A stretch of DNA of 8,943 nt from Candidatus Methanophagales archaeon (GCA_030668065.1 DAOUUS010000049.1:1-8943), one strand, 5' to 3'; shown: positions 1 to 5,690, counted from the stretch's first letter. Made by a program: numbers and translations. The notes: generated by a model from the sequence alone, not told the origin.

Positions 1-785
1 AATAATGTACTCCGTGACAATGTTGTGGATCTTAGCAATCGCACAGGGATTCAGCTATCGAAATCATGCGAGAACCTAATTGTAACCAACGTAGTCAAGA
101 ACAGTGGCAACTATGGCATCTCCCTCTACGATAAATCAAACAGCAACACGATTACCGGTAATGACGCCACAAACAATGTCCTGCGCGGTATATCATTAAG
201 TACTTCGAGCGAGAATAATATCCGTGATAACGTTGTCACGTCTAACAAGGACCATGGCATTTGGCTATCAAAATCTTGTGATAACATGATTGCATCCAAC
301 GTGGTCCGGGACGGAGGAAATTGTGGCATCTACCTATACGATAAATCAAACGGCAACACGATCACCGATAATGACGTCATAAACAATACCCAGCGCGGTA
401 TGGCTGTAAGTACATCGAGCGAGAATAACATCCGTGATAACGTTGTCACGTCTAACAAGGACCATGGCATTTGGGTATCAAAATCTTGCGATAACCTGAT
501 TACATCCAATGTGGTCCGGGACAGTGGCAATTGTGGTGTTTACCTTTACGAGAGATCAAACAGCAACACGATCACCGATAATGACGTTACACACAGTACC
601 CAGCGAGGTATCGCCATAAGCTCGTCGAACAATAACGAAATCATGAGTAACGTTATGGACTCGAACCAGGATCGGGGTATTTATCTATCAAAATCGCACG
701 AGAACATAATAGTAAAGAACACGGTTAGGAACAGTGGAACTCAAGGTATCTACATCTCAGGGCTATCAAAAGGCAACCAAATCTA
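1..785 (+). repeat. Tandem 210-bp intragenic repeats coding three beta-helix coils each
   Basis: Units begin at about 100, 310, 520 and 730, with a partial preceding unit from base 1. The period is exactly 210 bp (70 residues, three coils of about 23). The stretch around 220-300 recurs at 430-510 almost base for base, including synonymous positions. The fourth unit and the partial first unit are more diverged. Such DNA-level identity points to recent duplication or gene conversion. Confidence 0.9.
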
Positions 786-1458
786 TCTCAACAATTTCAT
801 AAACAACACGCCCAATGTGCATTCCTATAAATCAGTAAATATCTGGAACTCAACCGAGCCGGTTACTTACAGCTACAACGGGAACACGTACCGCAATTAT
901 ACCGGTAATTATTGGGATGACTACACCGACTTTGATAACCGTAGTGATGGTATCTGGGATAACCCGTACATCATAGACAAGGATAATACCGATTTTTATC
1001 CTCTGAAGGAGCATTTTGAGAATTATCACATAAAAGAAAACCAAACACTCGTATTTGATACGGGAGAGCCCGGGAATCCGTATCCCAGCGTTTGCGGCAC
1101 GCATGAGGGTACCATCACATTAGACCAAACAATAACAGTGCGAAAACATTATACCTATCCATGCCCCGGGACCGGAGGGCACACGGAATACGTTAAAATC
1201 TGGAATGCCACGTGGAGCGGCGCAGTAGGACACTGGGACGGCCACTATACCGGTGACTGGCACAACATCTCGTTTGTCGAGTTCGTGCTATACAAAGCCG
1301 AAACTTACAACTATACCATTTGCACGGGTTCGTATCCGCAGATAATACACAAACCAACACTCACGAATGGATATGGTACAATCACAAGCACAAAATTCAC
1401 GGATACTAACGGCCGGGTTTATAAAGACAGGATACCCGCGATTAGGTTGTTTCTTTAG
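1..1458 (+). CDS. NosD-like right-handed beta-helix protein, 5'-truncated by window edge
   Basis: The reading frame is open from base 1 (first residues N-N-V-L-R-D-N-V-V), so the GTG at 25 is not a real start and the N-terminus, with any signal peptide, lies outside. About the first 260 visible residues are coils of roughly 23 residues with the N-x-I/V-x-x-N pattern and G-I/G-V turns typical of PbH1/NosD (CASH) parallel beta-helices. The last coils end in an N-N-F-x-N-N motif followed by the N-Y-W-D-D-Y-x-D and G-I-W-D-x-P-Y motifs common at the end of archaeal NosD-like domains. The remaining ~145 residues form a separate C-terminal domain rich in Tyr, Thr and Asn, with a Y-T-Y-P-C segment. 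Such proteins are usually exported cell-surface proteins; 'copper-binding' is a family label and I see no clear copper site. The TAG stop is followed by a T-run. Exact function is unknown. Confidence 0.85.
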   Translation, partial: NNVLRDNVVDLSNRTGIQLSKSCENLIVTNVVKNSGNYGISLYDKSNSNTITGNDATNNVLRGISLSTSSENNIRDNVVTSNKDHGIWLSKSCDNMIASNVVRDGGNCGIYLYDKSNGNTITDNDVINNTQRGMAVSTSSENNIRDNVVTSNKDHGIWVSKSCDNLITSNVVRDSGNCGVYLYERSNSNTITDNDVTHSTQRGIAISSSNNNEIMSNVMDSNQDRGIYLSKSHENIIVKNTVRNSGTQGIYISGLSKGNQIYLNNFINNTPNVHSYKSVNIWNSTEPVTYSYNGNTYRNYTGNYWDDYTDFDNRSDGIWDNPYIIDKDNTDFYPLKEHFENYHIKENQTLVFDTGEPGNPYPSVCGTHEGTITLDQTITVRKHYTYPCPGTGGHTEYVKIWNATWSGAVGHWDGHYTGDWHNISFVEFVLYKAETYNYTICTGSYPQIIHKPTLTNGYGTITSTKFTDTNGRVYKDRIPAIRLFL

Positions 1459-1464
1459 TAAAGG

Positions 1465-1478
1465 TTTTTTTATAAATA
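1465..1478 (+). promoter_or_regulatory. T-run (terminator of upstream gene) overlapping a TATA box for the antitoxin gene
   Basis: Seven T residues (1465-1471) follow the TAG stop of the beta-helix gene by 6 nt, which suits archaeal T-rich termination. The same bases run into TTTATAAATA, a strong archaeal TATA-box match. Transcription would start about 25 nt downstream, near 1499, just before the ATG at 1502. That predicts a leaderless or very short-leader transcript. No hairpin is evident. Confidence 0.5.
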
Positions 1479-1501
1479 CAACTAAGAGGGAAATAGTCGA
1501 A

Positions 1502-1675
1502 ATGAAAGACCTGGAATTTGTGAAGAAGGAATTAGTGGAGATAAAAAAGCATATGGTAGATATAGACCGCATCTTGACGGAAGACGACTATAAGGCATTG
1601 CAAGAGTATAACATAGAAAAAAGCGAAGGAAAATTAATAGCGCACGAAGAGCTCAAAAAGGAGTTTGGATTATGA
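1502..1675 (+). CDS. RelB-like antitoxin, 57 aa
   Basis: The protein is small, charged and helical (starts M-K-D-L-E-F-V-K-K-E-L, ends H-E-E-L-K-K-E-F-G-L). The segment with H-M-V-D-I-D, L-T-E-D-D-Y and E-G-K-L-I-A-H-E-E-L matches my memory of archaeal RelB-type antitoxins that pair with RelE toxins. ATG 1502 is chosen because upstream codons in this frame overlap the beta-helix gene out of frame. A purine stretch (GAGGG, 1486-1490) lies 11 nt upstream, a little far for a ribosome-binding site. The TGA stop overlaps an ATG at 1672 (ATGA), the usual antitoxin-toxin junction, but the toxin frame is broken at once. Its expected role was neutralising the RelE mRNA interferase and autorepression. 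It now appears orphaned. Family assignment is from remembered motifs only. Confidence 0.7.
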   Translation: MKDLEFVKKELVEIKKHMVDIDRILTEDDYKALQEYNIEKSEGKLIAHEELKKEFGL

Positions 1676-1701
1676 CATATAGGGGAACTCCCAGTAAATA
1701 G
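1672..1701 (+). pseudogene. Vestigial RelE-type toxin start (M-T-Y-R then unrelated sequence)
   Basis: The ATG overlaps the antitoxin stop as ATGA. The first four codons read M-T-Y-R, a common beginning of RelE-type toxins. From codon 4 onward the DNA is the left arm of an inverted repeat, and the frame reads G-T-P-S-K then TAG. No RelE-like sequence is found nearby in any + frame, so the toxin body seems to have been replaced or displaced by the element at 1680. Confidence 0.5.
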
Positions 1702-1730
1702 TTTACCCATTTTGATAAATGTTGTAGATA

Positions 1731-1753
1731 CAGAGTTCACAGATTTACACAGG
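1731..1753 (+). repeat. Short 10-bp periodic repeat, CACAGATTTACACAG type
   Basis: CAGAGTTCAC, AGATTTACAC and AGG follow each other with a 10-bp period. This is the same word family (CACAG/ACACAG) as the array at 7701-7750. Confidence 0.5.
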
Positions 1754-1818
1754 CGGTACTGTCCTGTTTATTAAGTTTTTACTGATTGAACCAAAATTAA
1801 AAAACTACCCTACTTTAA

Positions 1819-1848
1819 ATCTGTGTTATTCATCGTTAATCTGTGTCT
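1819..1848 (-). repeat. 10-bp periodic repeat, inverted relative to 1731-1753
   Basis: AATCTGTGTT, ATTCATCGTT and AATCTGTGTC are three 10-bp units. Read on the - strand they give the ACACAGATT words seen at 1731-1753, so the two arrays face each other inside the inverted-repeat element and could pair. Confidence 0.5.
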
Positions 1849-1979
1849 TAAAACTCCTTGGAAAATGATACAGTTCGGGTAAATCAATATCTGTGAGTTC
1901 CCTAGGAACAATTTGATAGGTATAATAAAAATTGATAAAAGGCCAAGGGTTTATGATTGAATGGGGATGAACCCTAGCG

Positions 1980-2055
1980 GTACAAAAACGTTACACTTAT
2001 CCCTGCACAGGCACGGATGGACGGGCATATGAAATACGTAAGATTATGGTATAGA
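1980..2055 (+). pseudogene. Relic of a second beta-helix protein C-terminal domain
   Basis: From 1980 the frame reads V-Q-K-R-Y-T-Y-P-C-T-G-T-D-G, matching V-R-K-H-Y-T-Y-P-C-P-G-T-G-G of the intact upstream gene (DNA about 1138-1180). An extra base near 2032-2034 shifts the frame, after which E-Y-V-R-L-W matches E-Y-V-K-I-W. A TGA follows almost at once. It is a short decayed paralogous fragment. The remaining DNA from 1905 to 2143 shows no other recognisable gene. Confidence 0.6.
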
Positions 2056-2056
2056 T

Positions 2057-2067
2057 GAGTTCCCCTA
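2057..2067 (-). repeat. Third copy of the element end motif
   Basis: GAGTTCCCCTA here is the exact reverse complement of TAGGGGAACTC at 1680-1690, better than the copy at 1895-1904, which lacks one C. The element could therefore be 388 bp (1680-2067) with the 1904 end nested inside, or two related elements could lie next to each other. Confidence 0.5.
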
Positions 2068-2143
2068 AATTGAAGTGATATACGCGTTTTTATAGTTGTT
2101 TGACAGCGCTTCGTAGTTTTAGCCTCTGGAGAGAAAGTGGTAC

Positions 2144-3391
2144 TTAAAGAAAGCTTGCCAGGTCCTCAATTATCGCATCGGCAATCAGCTTCTTCGCACC
2201 TTTTACATGCTTTATATCCGCCACGCCTGCTCGTGATATGAACACCTCGTTATCTTCGGTTCCTATACCACCCGCGCCAACGTCATTTGCAACTACCATT
2301 GCAAGGTTGTATGCCTGTTGCTTTTCACGCGCTCTTCTTATCAGCTCCTGCTCGGAAACGTTCGTCTCCGCCTTGAATCCCACGATAGTAAGCTCGGGGA
2401 ATTCTTTTCGGACTTCTTCTATCAGCTTTTGTGTAGGCACGAGCCGCAGATGGAGCTCGCCACCCGAAGGTATCTTCACGTCTGACGATTCACCGGTAAA
2501 ATCCGTTATTGCCGCCGAAGATATAAGTGCATCGTAGCCTTTCCCGTGCTTTTTCGCAGCACGTAGTTCGTTAATGCAGGCATCAATCATTTCGCGCGCG
2601 GTTTCCACCAGTATCTCTTTTATCCCCGTTAAATCCCGTGCGCTGCTGTGTACAAGCGAGACTTCGGCACCCTGTTTGTAGGCCGCTCTTGCTAGTTCGA
2701 CCCCGGTTCGTCCGGAACTTCGATTCGTTAATATCCGTATTGGGTCTATCGGCTCGCTGGTCGCGCCACCGGTAATGAGGATGTGTCGGCCAAGAAGTTT
2801 CTTTGGCGAAAGTACACGCTCAACGGTAAGAACAATAGCCTCAGTTGATACGATCTTAGCAAGTCCTTCCTCTATTCTAGGGCCTATGACGGTGACACCC
2901 AGCTTTTTCAGCTTCGCTAGGTTCTCTATCAGCACCGGGCTCTTGTAGATGGTCTCGTGCATCGCCGGCACCACAATTATCGGTATTTCAGAACCGAAAG
3001 CCGTAGTTGCAAATGCGGTTACTGTGCTATCCGAGACACCGGTAGCGATTTTGCTAATCGTGTTTGCGGTGCATGGCGCAACGATAAATAGGTCTGCGGA
3101 ACCCTCCATGCCTAAAAACTCGACATGCTCTATATTACCCATTAGTTTCGTTATCACGTCATGACCCGTGGCATAATGAAGCGTATAAGGATGTATTATT
3201 TCGGTTGCCGCTTCACTCATCACCCCGTACACATCTGCGCCGTGCCGTACCAGTTCGCGTGCGAGTTCAACAGTTCTTATCGCGGCGATAGAGCCCGTAA
3301 CACCCAGGACTATCTTCTTATCCGCTAGCGACCGGCTTTTTGTGCCCTTGATGCGCAGTGTCGGATGCGGACCCCTATCTCTTTCTGCCAT
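2144..3391 (-). CDS. coaBC: Bifunctional phosphopantothenoylcysteine decarboxylase / phosphopantothenate-cysteine ligase
   Basis: This 415-aa cytoplasmic flavoprotein joins cysteine to 4'-phosphopantothenate (CoaB) and decarboxylates the product to 4'-phosphopantetheine (CoaC), two steps of coenzyme A synthesis. CoaC half: G-S-I-A-A near residue 33, the likely catalytic His in N-I-E-H at 89, A-P-C-T-A-N-x-x-S-K at 105-114, and P-A-M-H at 142-145. CoaB half: G-G-A-T-S-E-P-I-D-P with N-R-S-S-G-R-T-G at 208-230, S-A-A-I-T-D-F at 292-298, and V-G-F-K-A-E-T at 337-343. The start is ATG 3391. The frame stays open 20 codons further, but those codons are the tRNA gene. The segment H-P-T-L-R-I-K-G-T-K-S-R before the Rossmann-like start matches archaeal CoaBC N-termini such as that of Methanocaldococcus, which supports this start. 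No ribosome-binding site is present, since the upstream bases are the tRNA 3' end. Confidence 0.95.
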   Translation of the reverse strand: MAERDRGPHPTLRIKGTKSRSLADKKIVLGVTGSIAAIRTVELARELVRHGADVYGVMSEAATEIIHPYTLHYATGHDVITKLMGNIEHVEFLGMEGSADLFIVAPCTANTISKIATGVSDSTVTAFATTAFGSEIPIIVVPAMHETIYKSPVLIENLAKLKKLGVTVIGPRIEEGLAKIVSTEAIVLTVERVLSPKKLLGRHILITGGATSEPIDPIRILTNRSSGRTGVELARAAYKQGAEVSLVHSSARDLTGIKEILVETAREMIDACINELRAAKKHGKGYDALISSAAITDFTGESSDVKIPSGGELHLRLVPTQKLIEEVRKEFPELTIVGFKAETNVSEQELIRRAREKQQAYNLAMVVANDVGAGGIGTEDNEVFISRAGVADIKHVKGAKKLIADAIIEDLASFL

Positions 3392-3393
3392 AA

Positions 3394-3466
3394 TGGACTG
3401 GTCGGGATTTGAACCCGAGGCCTCTCGCATGCCAAGCGAGTGATCTACCAACTGATCTACCAGCCC
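3394..3466 (-). tRNA. tRNA-Ala (anticodon GGC)
   Basis: The cloverleaf is 73 nt. The acceptor stem GGGCTGG pairs with CCAGTCC and contains the G3:U70 wobble, the classic alanine identity element. The anticodon stem CTCGC/GCGAG encloses loop TTGGCAT with anticodon GGC. The T arm has GGGTTCAAATCCC. The discriminator base is A. CCA is not encoded. I see no intron. The 3' end lies 2 nt before the coaBC start codon. Confidence 0.97.
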
Positions 3467-3480
3467 GTACTAAATCTTTC

Positions 3481-3514
3481 TTAATATACCATAATCTATT
3501 AATATAATATATAA
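3481..3514 (-). promoter_or_regulatory. TATA-rich promoter of the tRNA-Ala/coaBC unit
   Basis: The - strand upstream of the tRNA contains TTATATATTATATTAA (3499-3514), centred about 40 nt before the mature tRNA 5' end, and GGTATATTAA closer in (3481-3490). The distal box fits a start about 10-15 nt upstream of the tRNA with a short 5' trailer removed by RNase P. No other promoter-like AT-rich stretch lies between the tRNA and coaBC, so coaBC depends on this one or on an internal signal. Confidence 0.5.
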
Positions 3515-3574
3515 CCCACGACCTCACAGCTTTAGATTTCGTGCGTATACAAGAAGGAATAAAATTTGGTTATC

Positions 3575-3614
3575 GGACGCAGAAGGACGCAGAAGGACGC
3601 AGAAGGACGCAGAA
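3575..3614 (+). repeat. Tandem 10-bp repeat, GGACGCAGAA x4
   Basis: Four perfect head-to-tail copies of GGACGCAGAA lie immediately outside the IS1-like terminus at 3620. The gap between tRNA and IS end (3467-3619) holds nothing else apart from the promoter. Confidence 0.95.
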
Positions 3615-3619
3615 AATCC

Positions 3620-4271
3620 GGTAGTGTCCTAAATTTCATGACCCACCCTTAAACATCAAAAATTCCCTCCACGTCCAGGGATGATTTTGGTAATCCCTTC
3701 AGCCATACACGGCGTCCTCTCAATGTTTCTGACCCTTTTGGGAGTTTCAATCGCAAGTGTCAAATGGGGTCTGATAAGATTGGTGTAGCACTGGTAGAGG
3801 TCACGGTGGTCATCCAGCATATTCTTGCATTTCGAAAAACAGAGACTTTTCCGGACCAATCTCGAGATGCCGTGTCGCAGGGTAGGGTTATATCGTTCTA
3901 CATACACCGTTTCAATATCTCCAGCCTCTAAATCACCAAATATTATTGTTCTTGTCTTTCCAACAACTCTGCCTCCTTTCCGTTCCTTAACAAGCTGTCC
4001 GTAGTTGATTGTGTCTGGATCGAAGTTCCCAAGTAGGGCTGTAGTGTACTGATCATTGCCATCGCTGACGAACGTAGCCTTATTATCAGTGTCAGGCACC
4101 TTACCACGGCTTTACCATTGCCATCAGTTTATTCGCAGTTTCCTGTACTCTTTTGCCGGTGCGATGGGCTAAATGGAGTTTTGTGTCAGATTTTATGGCG
4201 GTGTAGATCCAGCAGTCGCCATGTTTATCTGATCCAACATCTCCTTGCTCAATTTTCTTTTGTTTTTTTTC
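3620..4271 (-). mobile_element. IS1-family element, 5'-truncated
   Basis: The transposase-distal end GGTAGTGTCCTAAATTT at 3620-3636 has the GGTAGTG/GGTAATG-like start of IS1-family terminal repeats and sits just after the transposase stop. The matching opposite terminus (AAATTTAGGACACTACC on the + strand) is absent. Homology fades around 4271 inside an A-rich tract of the - strand, where the AlkD-like gene begins. The element has therefore lost its left end and the first part of its transposase, and cannot move on its own. Confidence 0.7.
3656..4271 (-). pseudogene. IS1-family transposase, truncated and frameshifted
   Basis: Frame one (4271 to the TAA at 4101) reads E-K-K-Q-K-K, then G-D-C-W-I-Y-T-A-I-K-S-D-T-K-L and K-R-V-Q-E-T-A. 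Frame two (GTG 4099 to TGA 3656, 147 codons) continues with V-S-D-G-N-D-Q-Y, the second Asp of the DDE triad, and V-E-R-Y-N-P-T-L-R-H, the Glu. It then gives the R-L-V-R-K-S-L-C-F-S-K block that is highly typical of IS1 InsB-like catalytic domains. The two pieces are one gene split by a one-base shift near 4100. The zinc-finger/HTH part and the first catalytic Asp are missing. The shift lies in a G-rich GTGGTAAGGTG context rather than the A-rich slippery site used by some IS1 elements. I therefore read it as decay, although programmed frameshifting exists in this family. Confidence 0.8.
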
Positions 4272-4918
4272 ATCCGATCTTTAATTACCCATCTCGCATC
4301 TTTACTTGGATTTGCTTTAGCCCATTTCATTAAAAATTTTGCTGCCTCGTCTGGATTCTTTTTGGTTATTTCTCTTAAAATCCATGATACTGCCTTTTTT
4401 ATATCTTTGTCCTTATCTTCCATAACCAGATCAAGAATCGCGAAAACTGTGTCCGTTATTTGGATTTTCTTGTATCCTCGCAAACTTACTACTCCAAAAC
4501 GTCTAATTTATTTATTCTCGCTCTTACTCCATTTTTCAGAGAGAGGCAAAATGAGTTCTGGATTAGAATAGACTATAGGCTCTACTCCACACATAGCGAG
4601 ATTATCACAAACAGCCCAGTTATCAAGATCAGGCAGTACCGAAGAAACAAAATCTAAACATATTTTTGGATTCTTTGGACCAAACTTCTCCAAGCATTTC
4701 CCTGCTATCTGTCTTGCTTCAAAAGAACCTTCAGTCCATATAGTCTCTAACAAAAGTTTTGTTTTTGTTGATTCTTTCTGGATAAAAATTCCTACCTCGG
4801 CAGCTATTACTCTCAAAATAGGAAGTGGGACCCCAAAGAACTTTCCAGTATCTGGAATGATCCTCTGGTAATTTTTTGTAGCTGCTTTATCTACATAAAA
4901 TTTAAGGAGTTCCTCCAA
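4193..4918 (-). pseudogene. AlkD-like DNA alkylation repair (HEAT-repeat glycosylase) gene, interrupted
   Basis: Two in-frame pieces separated by a single TAA (4508-4510) make one AlkD-like protein. The first reads F-F-G-V-P-L-P-I-L-R (residues 27-36), F-E-A-R-Q-I-A (66-72) and N-W-A-V-C-D at 100-105, whose Trp101 and Asp105 sit like AlkD Trp109 and Asp113. It ends W-S-K-S-E-N-K. After the TAA comes I-R-R-F-G-V-V, then S-W-I-L-R-E-I. In AlkD proteins the blocked position is Trp (S-E-N-x-W-V-R-R), so TGG became TAA. The family removes N3/N7-alkylated purines. The 5' end is also doubtful: this frame offers only TTG 4918, whereas an ATG at 4994 overlapping the upstream gene is in another frame, suggesting a second frameshift. 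The 3' end runs into IS1 sequence from about 4271, so its last residues (M-A-T-A-G-S-T-P-P) are IS-derived. The gene is AT-rich compared with coaBC. Confidence 0.75.
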
Positions 4919-4986
4919 TTCTTCTGTAAATTCCTTTGGCTTCTCTGTTTTTAAGCAGTTTTTTCGTTTTCTCTTGGATTTGTAAT

Positions 4987-5325
4987 TTATTCATATTGTT
5001 TTTCTCCAAAGCGGCCAATAAAATAACCCATCAAACTTCCTATAACTAGGTTTGTAACTAACATTGGAATTAGTTCTTTTGGACTACCAGCAACCACTAC
5101 AATCATCATTGGAGCGGCTATCAAAAAGAAAATTAGCGTTCCTTTTAAAGTATTATTCAATTTTAAATTTGATGTTGATATGAGAAAACCGCCAATCACG
5201 CACATAGAAAATGCACCTAACAATGTATCTTATGTCATTTTCATAAGTATCATGGGGATTATATCAACTATGCCAAAAATAACACCTGTAGTAATTCCTA
5301 TTTGAGTTTTGTTGATCTTTTTCAT
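4987..5325 (-). pseudogene. Small membrane protein gene with internal TAA
   Basis: ATG 5325, with GAGG about 8 nt upstream, starts M-K-K-I-N-K-T-Q-I-G-I-T. The frame runs through TAA at 5230-5232 (codon 32) and continues without further stops to TAA 4987-4989, 112 residues in all. Hydrophobic stretches (T-T-G-V-I-F-G-I-V-D-I-I-P; A-F-S-M-C-V-I-G-G-F-L-I; a third around L-I-F-F-L-I-A-A-P-M-M-I-V-V-V; a fourth at L-V-T-N-L-V-I-G-S-L-M-G-Y-F) suggest four membrane segments. The region M-K-M-T-stop-D-T-L-L-G-A-F-S-M resembles small archaeal/bacterial membrane proteins where I recall Trp at this place, but I cannot name the family. The downstream part alone could restart at TTG 5223 (78 aa). Its stop overlaps the ATG at 4994 upstream of the AlkD-like gene, indicating one operon. 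Confidence 0.6.
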
Positions 5326-5365
5326 AAAAAAGCCTCTTTTATATTATTATAAGGGATTAGTGATT

Positions 5366-5378
5366 CATATAAATATTT
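5366..5378 (-). promoter_or_regulatory. TATA box for the membrane-protein/alkD operon
   Basis: The - strand reads GAAATATTTATATGAATCA here, a good archaeal TATA element about 45 nt upstream of ATG 5325. It predicts a start near 5345 and leaves room for the GAGG ribosome-binding site in the leader. A second AT-rich stretch (AATAATATAAAA) lies nearer the gene. Confidence 0.4.
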
Positions 5379-5411
5379 CTGTTTAAGGCGGGGTTCTGAA
5401 TTGCGTATAAC

Positions 5412-5426
5412 TTCGGTATATCCGAA
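5412..5426. repeat. Palindrome TTCGG-TATAT-CCGAA, possible recombination site
   Basis: This is a perfect 5-bp inverted repeat around TATAT, with the 5' context ATAACTTCGGTATA closely resembling one arm of loxP (ATAACTTCGTATA). It lies 50 nt downstream of the stop of a tyrosine-recombinase fragment. No second full arm is present. The rest of 5326-5475 holds only the promoter above. Confidence 0.45.
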
Positions 5427-5475
5427 AATGGTTCGCATATACACCCCTATGATCGAACTTCTCCACCTTTAACCC

Positions 5476-5640
5476 TCATTTCATCTGTAAGTTATCAAAC
5501 GGACTTTTAATCTTACCGATACCCTTATTAGTCACATGAGTATATATATCAGTGGTTTTTGAACTTTTATGCCCCAATAGTTCTTGGATATACCGTAGGC
5601 CTGTTCCACTTTCCCGCACACGAATGTCATTTTTCTTCCA
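5476..5640 (-). pseudogene. Tyrosine recombinase (integrase) C-terminal fragment
   Basis: The - frame reads E-S-G-T-G-L-R-Y-I-Q-E-L-L-G-H-K-S-S-K-T-T then I-Y-T-H-V and ends with K-S-P-F-D-N-L. This is the XerC/D-like C-terminus: the conserved L-L-G-H-x-S histidine region and the nucleophile Tyr in I-Y-T-H-V are both present. The residues before E-S-G-T (about 5640 and beyond) lose homology, so the N-terminal DNA-binding domain, the first Arg and the H-x-x-R motif are missing. The open frame reaches 5673 but those codons are unrelated. Only about 50 residues survive, so it is not functional alone. Confidence 0.8.
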
Positions 5641-5690
5641 CGTGTATAGGAAGATGGACATTTTGGTGCCCATTTATTCGCTTTTGTAAT

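Larger units (their letters stand above)
1680..1904. repeat. Inverted-repeat (MITE-like) element
   Basis: Left arm 1680-1708 begins TAGGGGAACTC and ends GTTTACCC. The reverse complement of 1877-1904 begins TAGGGAACTC and ends ATTTACCC. The arms (29 and 28 nt) match at most positions with small gaps. The 225-bp element has no coding capacity, is AT-rich, and carries 10-bp periodic repeats inside. I see no target-site duplication. Confidence 0.5.

Noticed and set aside
1367..1501. N-terminal extension of the antitoxin frame
   Set aside because: It overlaps the beta-helix gene out of frame, and the antitoxin-like sequence begins at the ATG at 1502, just after a TATA box.
2238..2537. A 99-codon + strand frame, with another at 2949-3164
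   Set aside because: Both are antisense to coaBC and show no domain or start signal.
3392..3451. A 20-codon N-terminal extension of coaBC starting at GTG/ATG-like codons upstream
   Set aside because: These bases are the tRNA-Ala gene; the archaeal CoaBC N-terminal motif begins after the ATG at 3391.
4118..4657. Three overlapping + strand frames, Phe/Leu-rich
   Set aside because: They are complements of the AT-rich IS1 and AlkD-like genes; hydrophobicity comes from T-rich DNA. No ribosome-binding site is seen.
4508..5232. Genome-wide recoding of TAA as Trp
   Set aside because: coaBC and the membrane gene itself end in TAA, and all other Trp codons in these genes are TGG. Pyrrolysine would need TAG, not TAA.
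5412..5426. A full loxP or integron attC site
   Set aside because: Only one lox-like arm is present, and the conserved integron core words (RYYYAAC and GTTRRRY) are not matched in a proper pair.
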